NCBI GenBank assembly: GCA_945878385.1
Contig: CAMCTE010000162.1
Location: 1 to 6,237, forward strand
Reading direction: 5' to 3'
Origin: Azohydromonas lata NBRC 102462
Lineage (GTDB): Bacteria; Pseudomonadota; Gammaproteobacteria; Burkholderiales; Burkholderiaceae_C
Length of the DNA: 6,237 nucleotides
The notes under the pieces were generated by a model. The model saw only the letters and a program-made list of their open reading frames with translations, made no database searches and was not told where the DNA came from. Positions 1 to 5,678 of the stretch are shown here, in pieces. The translations under genes were made by a program, and so were the position numbers. The stretch's first letter is position 1, and every line of letters starts with the position of its first letter.

Positions 1-1
1 G

Positions 2-106
2 CTGGACAACACCGCTGCGTTTGCCGTCAGCCTGGAGCCCAGCGGCGGCTCGCCCACCGGCTCGCCTACGGGGCCGGTGATTTCAGTGGGGAAGTTGGGC
101 GCTTGA
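2..106 (+). CDS. Anti-sigma factor, RskA-type, C-terminal end only
   Basis: This is the 3' end of a gene that begins before the window; 34 codons and a TGA stop are visible. The peptide contains AFAVSLEPSGGSPTGSPTG followed by PVISVGKLGA. The 'AVSLEP.GGSPTG.PTGPV' pattern is the usual end of the periplasmic domain of RskA-like anti-sigma factors, which hold an ECF sigma factor at the membrane and release it on stress. By family knowledge the sigma factor gene would lie upstream, outside the window. The SPTG/SPTG doublet comes from a 12-bp imperfect tandem repeat (47-58 and 59-70), but two PTG units are normal for the family. The last 24 bp overlap the 3' end of the convergent histidine kinase gene. 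The family call rests on this tail alone. Confidence 0.72.
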   Translation: MDNTAAFAVSLEPSGGSPTGSPTGPVISVGKLGA

Positions 107-2620
107 GCGCACCAACATCGCCTGCTGGATCGTCGCGACCAACTTGACAAAGTCGTACGGCTTGGTCAGGGCGGCATCCATGCCGTGAGACAGCGCTTCG
201 TTCAGTTCCTCTTGAAGAGCGGCTGCGGTCGCGGCCACGATTAGCAGACGCTGCCCTTCGGGCAGGCTGCGGATGATGCGCGTGGCCTCCACACCATCCA
301 TGACGGGCATCTGCACGTCCATCAGCACCGCGTCGAAGGGCTCGCCGGCCGCATGGGCGCGTTGCACCGCTTCCACGGCTTCCTGGCCGTTGACTGCGCT
401 TTTCACCAAGGCGCCGGCGCGCTCCAGCATGCGCACGCCCACCACCTGATTGACGCGGTTGTCATCGGCCAGCAGGATATGCAGGCCCTGCAGGGGCAGT
501 TGGTCAATACCTGATGGAGGGTCTGCCGCTGCCGTGCCCGTAGCGGGTGCGAAGGCCGGCTCCACCGCTACTTCAGCCCAGAAGGTACTGCCCTCACCGA
601 CCGTACTGTTCAGGCCTACCCGCCCATTCATACGCTGCGCCAGTTCCTTGCAAATGACCAGGCCCAGGCCGGTGCTGTCTTCTTGTTGGACACCTTGCAG
701 GAGTTGCTCAAAGGGCCTGAACAGTTTGGGTTGGGACTCCTGGGGAATGCCCATGCCGGTGTCGCGCACCTCGATGCGCAGGCGATGGGGATCGGGCCGG
801 CTCAGCGCCAAGATGATCTCACCCTGGAATGTGAATTTCAGTGCGTTGGCCAGGTAGTTCACCAGGATCTGGCGCAGCCGCACGGGGTCGGCTCGCACCC
901 ACCCCAAGGCGCCATCGCTGGCCTGCACCAACAGGCGCAACCCCTTGGATTCCACGCCCCACACGAACGAGGCACGTATGCGCTCCAACCATGGACCGAG
1001 CTCAAAGACTTCGGGTTGAAGTTCCAGCCGCCCGGCTTCAATCTTGGAAATGTCCAGAATGTCTGACAGCAGTTGCGCCATGCCGCGGCCTGATTCAAGC
1101 ATCAGGTGCAGGTGAACCTGGCGGGTGGCTTCATCACCGCGCGGGTCGGCCGCCAATTCCGCCAAACCCAAGATACCGTTGAGTGGAGTGCGCAATTCGT
1201 GGCTCATGCGGGCCAGGAATTCGGACTTGGCGCGGCTGGCGGCCACGGCGTTTTCGCGGGACTTCTCCAACTGCTGCTCGTGGCGCTTTTGGTCGGTGAT
1301 GTCTTCGATCAGCACCACGGTGGAAAGACCGTCGCGCATGCCCGGGTGGATCAGCCGGGTGGTGAGCCGGCCCTCGAAGGTGCTGCCGTCAGGCCGGTAA
1401 ATGGTGTGTTCCATGCGAACCACCTCACCGCTGCATGGCGCCAGCGCATGCAGTTCGTGCAGGGCCTGCAGGCTTTGTGCACCGCCCACATTCAGCGCGG
1501 TGGCCTGCCCCAGGGCCTGACTACGCTCTATGCCCATGAGTTGCTCAAAGTGGCGGCTGACGCCGACCAGGGAGCCTCGTTGTATCACCATAATGGCAGC
1601 CTCTGCCGTGTCCATCACCGCCTGCAGTTCCAACTGACGCCGCTGCTCTTGCGAGATGTCGCGGCCCATCAGCATCAGATGCTGCACGCCATCAAGTTCC
1701 AGGCTGATGGCTGTGGCTTGTAGGGGCAGCGTGTTGCCTGTGGTCTGCCGGATTTCTAGGAGTTCATCGAAGACTTCTCCCTGGCGCACGCGGTTCAGAA
1801 TCCGAGCCCATTGTTCGGGTCCGGTCCAAGCCCCCAGCGTGTCAGGGCTGCGGCCTTTGGTTTCTTGTTCGCTGCCGCCCATGATGCGCGCAAAGGCCGC
1901 ATTGAAGAGCCGAATGTGGCCGCCGGGCAATTCTGAGAGCACGATGCCGTAGGGGCTGGCCTCCAGTACCGCACGCAGAGTGCGGTGGGTCTGTTCGCTG
2001 AAGACCTGTTGGTAGTGCTGGTGGGCCAGGGTGACCGATGCCGCAACGGTTTGGCGCAGGATGCGCCCTATGCCGATGCCCAGGATGCCGCCCAACAACA
2101 AACTGAGCACCGCCGAAAACGCCACGGCGATTTGTGAGGGCACATGAGCGACCTGTATGGGCGGGCTGCTGGGCACCAGCGAAAGCACCAGCAAGAGCGC
2201 CCCCAGGGCGACCGAGACGGCGACCCGCACAGGCGCCAAACAGGCCACCATGAACAGCAAAACAGGCCCGATATTCAGGGCTGGCGTGCGAATGCCTATG
2301 CCGTTGTGGTGCGCAAACAATACAACCAGGGCGTAGGTGGTCAAAACAAAACCGGCAATGCCCGTGCTGGACCGACCGATATCGAGTTTTCGCAGGATTG
2401 ATGCGGCCACGACCAACGCGAAACAAATCACCGCCCCAATGTGGGGCGCCGAGTAGGCGTGGGGCATGGTGAGGATCAATCCCAGAAGTGCGGACCCCAG
2501 GCAGATGACGCCGCCGTAGACCCAGTCGACCACGGTGGACTGTCTCAGCTTTTCCTCAAAGGCGCGTTCACCAGCGCCGTGCGGGCCAGTTTGAAACCCC
2601 GAGGGTGGACCTGCTGCCAT
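83..2620 (-). CDS. Membrane-bound hybrid sensor histidine kinase (PAS-PAS-HisKA-HATPase-REC)
   Basis: An 845-residue hybrid kinase that autophosphorylates on His and passes the phosphate to its own receiver domain. The N-terminus has about six hydrophobic segments (residues about 31-50, 60-76, 87-104, 113-130, 132-150, 163-184). Two PAS domains follow (about 212-325 and 330-445), then a short helical linker. HisKA has the H-box MSHELRTPLNG with phospho-acceptor His474. The HATPase domain has an N-box (NYLAN, 588-592), a G1 box (DTGMGI, 620-625) and a G2 box (GLGL, 651-654). The receiver has the acidic pair Asp719-Asp720, phospho-acceptor Asp768 in LMDVQMP, Thr798 and Lys820 in TKP, so all key residues are present. 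The frame is open up to 2740, but that would overlap the zinc-finger gene; Met at 2620 leaves a 56-bp gap and keeps all domains. No strong Shine-Dalgarno precedes it, so the start is uncertain. The signal is unknown. Hybrid kinases usually need an Hpt protein, and none is in view. Confidence 0.9.
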   Translation of the reverse strand: MAAGPPSGFQTGPHGAGERAFEEKLRQSTVVDWVYGGVICLGSALLGLILTMPHAYSAPHIGAVICFALVVAASILRKLDIGRSSTGIAGFVLTTYALVVLFAHHNGIGIRTPALNIGPVLLFMVACLAPVRVAVSVALGALLLVLSLVPSSPPIQVAHVPSQIAVAFSAVLSLLLGGILGIGIGRILRQTVAASVTLAHQHYQQVFSEQTHRTLRAVLEASPYGIVLSELPGGHIRLFNAAFARIMGGSEQETKGRSPDTLGAWTGPEQWARILNRVRQGEVFDELLEIRQTTGNTLPLQATAISLELDGVQHLMLMGRDISQEQRRQLELQAVMDTAEAAIMVIQRGSLVGVSRHFEQLMGIERSQALGQATALNVGGAQSLQALHELHALAPCSGEVVRMEHTIYRPDGSTFEGRLTTRLIHPGMRDGLSTVVLIEDITDQKRHEQQLEKSRENAVAASRAKSEFLARMSHELRTPLNGILGLAELAADPRGDEATRQVHLHLMLESGRGMAQLLSDILDISKIEAGRLELQPEVFELGPWLERIRASFVWGVESKGLRLLVQASDGALGWVRADPVRLRQILVNYLANALKFTFQGEIILALSRPDPHRLRIEVRDTGMGIPQESQPKLFRPFEQLLQGVQQEDSTGLGLVICKELAQRMNGRVGLNSTVGEGSTFWAEVAVEPAFAPATGTAAADPPSGIDQLPLQGLHILLADDNRVNQVVGVRMLERAGALVKSAVNGQEAVEAVQRAHAAGEPFDAVLMDVQMPVMDGVEATRIIRSLPEGQRLLIVAATAAALQEELNEALSHGMDAALTKPYDFVKLVATIQQAMLVRSSAQLPH

Positions 2621-2676
2621 GCGTCGATTCTGCGTCAAAGTGGTGTGTAGAACGACGGCTGTTGGTAGCGCAGTGC

Positions 2677-2883
2677 TCAGTGCCCGTGCGAGAGCTTCTC
2701 GCCGTCCTTCAGGCGGTATTCGGTGCCGCAGTAGGGGCACTTGCCGTGCCCTTCATGGCTCAAGTCGATGAATACTTTGGGGTGTGTGCTCCACAGCGGC
2801 ATGCGCGGGTTGGGGCAGAACACCACGCCGGGGCCGTGCAGGTCGGTTGCGGTGACTTCAACGATAGCTTTGACTTCAGACAT
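2677..2883 (-). CDS. Small zinc-finger protein, zf-CHCC family
   Basis: A 68-residue protein with a CHCC zinc-binding set: Cys23 (in VFCPNP), His34 (in THPKVF), and Cys49 and Cys52 (in CPYCG). It ends in the GEKLSHGH tail common in this proteobacterial family. The fold is the one found in the NDUFS6 subunit of mitochondrial complex I; the bacterial proteins are probably structural zinc proteins with no assigned reaction. The length fits the family. Two starts compete: GTG at 2889, which overlaps the ilvE stop as GTGA, and ATG at 2883, two bases past that stop. I prefer ATG because AAGGTG lies 5 nt before it, inside the ilvE stop region, and the protein then begins MSEVKAIVEV as relatives do. 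Translation is probably coupled to ilvE. Confidence 0.87.
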   Translation of the reverse strand: MSEVKAIVEVTATDLHGPGVVFCPNPRMPLWSTHPKVFIDLSHEGHGKCPYCGTEYRLKDGEKLSHGH

Positions 2884-2895
2884 GCTCACACCTTG
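2876..2895 (-). promoter_or_regulatory. ilvE stop / zinc-finger gene start junction with embedded RBS
   Basis: Read on the minus strand, the sequence runs AAGGTGTGAGCATG. The ilvE TGA stop (2888-2886) lies between an AAGGTG Shine-Dalgarno-like stretch and the ATG at 2883. A GTG (2889-2887) also overlaps the stop. The arrangement suggests that ribosomes ending ilvE reinitiate at the zinc-finger gene. It decides the start in favour of ATG. Confidence 0.55.
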
Positions 2896-3809
2896 CTCAG
2901 CCAGTGGGCGTACTTCGGGTTGCGGCCGTTGACGATGTCGAAGAAGGCCGACTGAATCTTCTCGGTGATGGGGCCGCGGCTGCCGGCGCCCAGTTCGATG
3001 CGGTCCAGTTCACGGATAGGCGTTACCTCGGCGGCGGTACCGGTGAAGAAGGCTTCATCGCAGATGTAGACCTCGTCGCGCGTGATGCGCTTTTGCACGA
3101 TCTCCAGGCCCAAATCTTTGGCGATGTGGAAGATGGTGTTGCGGGTGATGCCGTTGAGCGCGCCGGCGGAAAGGTCAGGCGTGTAGATCACGCCGCCCTT
3201 GATGACGAACAGGTTTTCGCCTGCGCCTTCGCTGACGAAGCCAGAGGAGTCCAGCAACAGGGCCTCGTCGTAGCCCTCATCCGTGGCTTCCATATTGGCC
3301 AGGATGGAGTTGGTGTAGTTGCTCACCGCCTTGGCCTGCGTCATGGTGATGTTCACATGGTGGCGGGTGTAGCTGCTGGTCTTCACGCGGATGCCGCGCT
3401 TCAAGCCCTCTTCGCCCAGGTAGGCGCCCCAGGGCCAGGCGGCGACCATCAGGTGGATCTTGTTGCCCTTGGGGGACACGCCCAGCTTTTCGCTGCCGAT
3501 CCAGGTCAGGGGCCGCAGGTAGCAACTCTCGAGCTTGTTTTCGCGCACCACCAGCTTTTGCGCCTCTTCCACCTGCTCAATGGTGAAGGGAATCTTCATG
3601 CGCAGGATCTTGGCGCTGTTGAACAGGCGCTCGGTGTGTTCGCGCAGGCGGAAGATGGCCGTGCCATCGACGGTGTTGTAGGCCCGCACGCCTTCGAAGG
3701 CGCCACAGCCGTAGTGCAGCGTGTGGGTGAGCACATGGATCTTGGCGTCGCGCCAATCGACCAACTGGCCGTCCATCCAGATTTTGCCGTCGCGGTCGTC
3801 CATGCCCAT
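2886..3809 (-). CDS. ilvE: Branched-chain amino acid aminotransferase
   Basis: A PLP-dependent fold-type IV transaminase (EC 2.6.1.42) that interconverts leucine, isoleucine and valine with their 2-oxo acids, using 2-oxoglutarate/glutamate. It catalyses the last step of branched-chain amino acid synthesis, in the cytosol. At 307 residues it is full length for bacterial IlvE. It opens with GKIWMDGQLVDW and has HTLHYGCGAFEGVR (29-42). The PLP-binding lysine is Lys160 in MTQAKAVSNY. Also present are the class-IV signature with Glu194 (VSEGAGENLF), NGITRNTI (219-226) and FFTGTAAEVTPI (254-265). ATG at 3809 has GAGG 7 nt upstream; Met3 (3803) is a weaker alternative. It lies 30 bp after the small membrane protein gene and directly before the zinc-finger gene. 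I see no leader peptide or attenuator upstream. Confidence 0.96.
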   Translation of the reverse strand: MGMDDRDGKIWMDGQLVDWRDAKIHVLTHTLHYGCGAFEGVRAYNTVDGTAIFRLREHTERLFNSAKILRMKIPFTIEQVEEAQKLVVRENKLESCYLRPLTWIGSEKLGVSPKGNKIHLMVAAWPWGAYLGEEGLKRGIRVKTSSYTRHHVNITMTQAKAVSNYTNSILANMEATDEGYDEALLLDSSGFVSEGAGENLFVIKGGVIYTPDLSAGALNGITRNTIFHIAKDLGLEIVQKRITRDEVYICDEAFFTGTAAEVTPIRELDRIELGAGSRGPITEKIQSAFFDIVNGRNPKYAHWLSKV

Positions 3810-3839
3810 GTCAGGTCCTCAAGTGCTTTGGGAAACCGC

Positions 3840-4298
3840 TCATTCTAAAACCTGGGGAGCCTGCGGCGGCGGGGCTTCGGCGGCCGATGCGGCCCTGACC
3901 AAAGTGGCCGCCACGCAGCGCCCGCGCAGGAAGTCCACCACCAGGGCGTCGCCCCCGCGGTCCAGCCATTCCCAGCTTTCCTGCGCACCGGGGCTGGCAT
4001 GCGGAAGGCGGCGGCCCAGGCTCTTCGTTTCGCGCAGCACCTGCAGCATCTTCATGCCGCGCTCGATCCGCGTGTGCGCCATCAGCGCGCTTTCCACCAC
4101 GGCCACCGGGTTGGTGGCGGCCGCGCGCATCACCCGCAGCGCCCGGCTGAACTGCAGCAGCAGCCAGAAGACGATGATGGTGAAGCCCAGGATGACCCCC
4201 GGCCAGCCGTACAAGGTGTAGCCGATGGCAATGGCGGCCACGGCCAGGCCCCAGCCCACCAGGGCCGAGCCATTGAACAGGAAGCGCTGTATGGACAT
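3840..4298 (-). CDS. Hypothetical two-helix membrane protein
   Basis: A 152-residue protein I cannot assign to a named family. From ATG at 4298 it begins MSIQRFLFNG and has two adjacent hydrophobic helices (about 12-29 and 32-50) joined by the short turn YGWPG, so both ends should face the same side. A basic stretch follows (FSRALRVMRAA), then a hydrophilic, probably cytoplasmic helical domain with KMLQVLRETKSLGRRLP and a segment about DRGGDALVVDFLRGR. It ends in an Ala/Pro-rich tail. The frame extends to a TTG at 4328, but ATG is preferred because the helices stay intact and the TTG is only 8 bp from the divergent glycosyltransferase start. There is no clear Shine-Dalgarno. It lies 30 bp upstream of ilvE on the same strand, so the two are probably co-transcribed. 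It is a gene by its coding pattern; its function is unknown. Confidence 0.72.
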   Translation of the reverse strand: MSIQRFLFNGSALVGWGLAVAAIAIGYTLYGWPGVILGFTIIVFWLLLQFSRALRVMRAAATNPVAVVESALMAHTRIERGMKMLQVLRETKSLGRRLPHASPGAQESWEWLDRGGDALVVDFLRGRCVAATLVRAASAAEAPPPQAPQVLE

Positions 4299-4323
4299 GG
4301 GGTGAATGTTAACGAGCGGGCGG

Positions 4324-4329
4324 CACAAT
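4324..4329 (+). promoter_or_regulatory. Possible -10 box for the glycosyltransferase gene (leaderless)
   Basis: CACAAT lies 7 nt before the GTG start, in the 38-bp gap between divergent genes. This is where a -10 hexamer sits when transcription begins at or next to the start codon. No good -35 is visible; the best at 16-nt spacing is GTGAAT. This is an inference from spacing and from the lack of a ribosome site. Confidence 0.3.
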
Positions 4330-4336
4330 CGCTGGC

Positions 4337-5086
4337 GTGGACAAGCTGCACACCTGGGTCATCAATCTCGACCGCGCGCCTGAGCGCCTGACGCGCATTG
4401 GGGCGGCGCTGGATGCATTGGGTGTCGAATGGACGCGGTTTTCGGCGGTGGAGGGCAAGCTGGTTCCGGCCGATGAGCAGGCCGCCTTGCTGGACCGCGC
4501 CGGCTTTGAGCGGCTGCACGGCATGACGCCTTCATTGGGTGAACTGGGCTGCTATTTGTCGCACGTGCGGCTGATGCAGGCCTTCCTGGCCAGCCCGAAT
4601 GAATTCGCCTTGATTCTGGAAGACGATGTGAAGCCCACGGCGGCCCTGCCCGAAGTGCTGCAGCGCTTGGTGGCGGCAGACGGGCGGTGGGACATGGTGA
4701 AGCTCTCGGCCATTCACAGCGGCTCGCCCATCGGCGTGCTGGATGTGGGACAGGGGCACCAGTTGGGTGTGATGTTCAGCCGCTGCACGGGGTCTTCAGC
4801 CTATGTGATCAACCGGGCGGCTGCGCAGCGGTATGTGGAACGCTTGTTGCCGATGCAGCTGCCTTATGACCACGCGTATGACCGCGGGTGGGTGTATGGG
4901 CTGAAGGTGCGGCGCGTGTTTCCCGAGGTGTGCGTGCACGACGACCAGGTGGAGTCGACCATCGGCACGCCCGGGCCTTCAAGGAAGTTCCATTGGACGC
5001 GGCGGTGGTCGACTTACGGGTATCGCCTGAGGACGGAGGTGAGGCGGTTTGGGTATGGAGTGGGGGAGTGGGTGAGGGGGCGGTGA
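4337..5086 (+). CDS. Glycosyltransferase family 25 (LPS biosynthesis type)
   Basis: A 249-residue GT25 enzyme, probably adding a sugar to lipopolysaccharide or another surface glycan from a nucleotide-sugar at the cytoplasmic face. The donor and acceptor cannot be read from the sequence. Family marks are the N-terminal VINLDRAPERLTRI (8-21), GELGCYLSH (68-76), the acidic LILEDDV (92-98; Glu95-Asp96-Asp97, DXD-like), TGSSAYVINR (151-160) and LPYDHAYDRGW (175-185). There is no signal peptide or membrane helix. The start is GTG at 4337, directly before the first beta strand; no Shine-Dalgarno is seen, but a CACAAT box lies 7 nt upstream, so the mRNA may be leaderless. It is divergent from the small membrane protein gene. 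The last 20 or so codons are rich in G and poor in C and encode an Arg/Gly-rich tail (VRRFGYGVGEWVRGR). Confidence 0.9.
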   Translation: MDKLHTWVINLDRAPERLTRIGAALDALGVEWTRFSAVEGKLVPADEQAALLDRAGFERLHGMTPSLGELGCYLSHVRLMQAFLASPNEFALILEDDVKPTAALPEVLQRLVAADGRWDMVKLSAIHSGSPIGVLDVGQGHQLGVMFSRCTGSSAYVINRAAAQRYVERLLPMQLPYDHAYDRGWVYGLKVRRVFPEVCVHDDQVESTIGTPGPSRKFHWTRRWSTYGYRLRTEVRRFGYGVGEWVRGR

Positions 5087-5091
5087 TGGGG
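5062..5091 (+). other. Potential G-quadruplex over the glycosyltransferase stop codon
   Basis: Four G-runs lie on the coding strand at 5062-5066, 5070-5072, 5076-5080 and 5088-5091, with loops of 3, 3 and 7 nt. This meets the canonical pattern of four runs of at least three G with loops of 1-7. A fifth run lies at 5051-5053. The TGA stop (5084-5086) falls in the last loop, so the mRNA could fold at its 3' end. Function is not shown. Confidence 0.4.
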
Positions 5092-5094
5092 CGG

Positions 5095-5136
5095 TGAGGC
5101 ATCGGTCGGGATAGGCCCCTGCTGCGGCGAGCCTCA
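5095..5136. terminator. Weak inverted repeat between convergent ends
   Basis: TGAGGC (5095-5100) pairs with GCCTCA (5131-5136) across a 30-nt loop that contains a minor GGG/CCC pairing. It lies between the glycosyltransferase stop and the stop of the convergent radA-like fragment. The loop is long and no T-run follows on either strand, so it is a poor intrinsic terminator candidate; I include it only because nothing else in this gap looks like one. Confidence 0.15.
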
Positions 5137-5343
5137 GCGCGTGTGTGCGCCGGTCAGCGTGATGGCAGCCCCAGGCACCCACACCCGGTTGTCTGCATCA
5201 AGCCGGTAGGCCTGGGCCTCTAGCCGCACATAGAAGGCGCCGAAGGGGAGGCCCATCACCCGAGTGGCGGGGCGCACTCCACCGGCCAGGCCCACTTCGC
5301 CAAAGGCAGTGAAGCCGCGCGGCAGGGCCTTGGCGCGCAGGCT
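5134..5343 (-). pseudogene. RadA-like C-terminal fragment with unrelated tail, cut by the IS
   Basis: Sixty-nine codons are open from the IS edge to a TGA stop, with no proper start of their own. The first 26 or so residues begin SLRAKALPRGFTAFGEVGLA and continue GGVRPA. This lines up with the Lon-like C-terminal domain of the DNA repair ATPase RadA (E. coli: SLRDRPLPQDLVVFGEVGLA, then GEIRPV). The normally conserved Glu after GLAG is Gly here. From about 5265 onward RadA similarity stops: the GQER..EAA segment and the last 60 or so residues of RadA are missing. In their place is a 43-residue tail (TRVMGLPFGAFYVRLEAQ, then a stretch ending GAAITLTGAHTR) that I do not recognise. I read it as a remnant of a rearranged radA copy later interrupted by the IS. 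The frame runs 17 codons into the IS left end, which is chance. Confidence 0.55.
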
Positions 5344-5370
5344 TGACCTGCCCCCCATCAGCCGTACCAA
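5344..5370 (+). repeat. Left terminal inverted repeat (IRL) of the IS
   Basis: It begins TGACCTGCCCCCCATCAGCC, with the 5'-TG end and C-rich inner part typical of this IS3 subgroup. The inner limit is approximate because the right-hand partner is not in the window. The flanking bases just outside (GGCT, or the last three, GCT) are the candidate target duplication. Confidence 0.6.
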
Positions 5371-5411
5371 CCTGAAGTAGCAGGAGTCCGCCAACCAGGA
5401 GAATGGCGGAC

Positions 5412-5678
5412 ATGAGGAAGAGCAAATTCACCGAGGAACAAATCATCGGGTTCCTGAAGCAGGCCGAGGCCGGGATGGCCGTGGCCGATATCTGCCGATC
5501 CGGCGGGTTTTCCGATGCAACGTTCTACAAGTGGCGCGCCAAGTTCGGCGGCATGGAGGCCTCAGACGCCAGACGGCTGCGCGAGCTGGAGGCCGAGAAT
5601 GCCAAGCTCAAGAGCCTGCTGGCCGAGGCGCACCTGGACATGCACGCTTTGAAGAGCGTGCTCGGGGTAAAGCGCTAG
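5412..5678 (+). CDS. IS3-family transposase OrfA
   Basis: An 88-residue DNA-binding subunit that recognises the terminal repeats of the IS and joins with OrfB by frameshift to give the full transposase. A helix-turn-helix of the HTH_Tnp_1 type (about 5-47: FTEEQIIGFLKQAEAG, then GGFSDATFYKWRAKFGG) is followed by a leucine-zipper coiled coil (about 53-85: RRLRELEAENAKLKSLLAEA). It ends LKSVLGVKR. Length and ends match the subgroup. An ATG at 5403 is also in frame, but AGGAGA (5397-5402) abuts it with no spacing, whereas it lies 9 nt before the ATG at 5412. Relatives also start MRKSKFTEEQ. Confidence 0.93.
   Translation: MRKSKFTEEQIIGFLKQAEAGMAVADICRSGGFSDATFYKWRAKFGGMEASDARRLRELEAENAKLKSLLAEAHLDMHALKSVLGVKR
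5669..5672 (+). promoter_or_regulatory. Probable -1 frameshift site (A_AAG) joining orfA and orfB
   Basis: The orfA codons end GTA AAG CGC TAG. The tetramer A_AAG, two codons before the stop, lets a lysine tRNA slip back one base from AAG to AAA, after which reading continues GCG CTA GCC in orfB. A_AAG is a known though weaker relative of the A_AAA_AAG signal of IS3 elements. Only a weak GGCC/GGCC pairing (5686-5689 with 5698-5701) lies downstream as a possible stimulator. Confidence 0.5.

Noticed and set aside
47..70. A 12-bp tandem repeat at the end of the anti-sigma gene
   Set aside because: It encodes the SPTG.PTG motif that is normal for the RskA family end; it is not evidence of slippage or a mobile site.
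1106..1723. A 205-codon plus-strand frame inside the kinase gene
   Set aside because: It is antisense to the second PAS and HisKA regions, which are unmistakable; its own product has no domain or good start.
2621..2740. N-terminal extension of the kinase by 40 residues
   Set aside because: It would overlap the zinc-finger coding sequence by 64 bp, and the added residues are Arg/Ala/Pro-rich with no family look. The next ATG (2620) clears the overlap.
2904..3848. A 314-codon open frame on the plus strand covering nearly all of ilvE
   Set aside because: It is the antisense of ilvE in a GC-rich genome. The product is Ala/Gly/Val/Asp repetitive with no recognisable domain, while ilvE carries every family motif.
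5343..5370. TTGACC / TACCAA as a promoter created at the IS junction
   Set aside because: The -35 is reasonable, but the -10 has only three matches, and TTGACC is simply the flanking T plus the conserved IS end.
5344..5394. ATG-started extension of the radA-like fragment into the IS (starting MADSCYF)
   Set aside because: These 17 codons are the reverse complement of the IS terminal repeat and leader, so the frame continues by chance.
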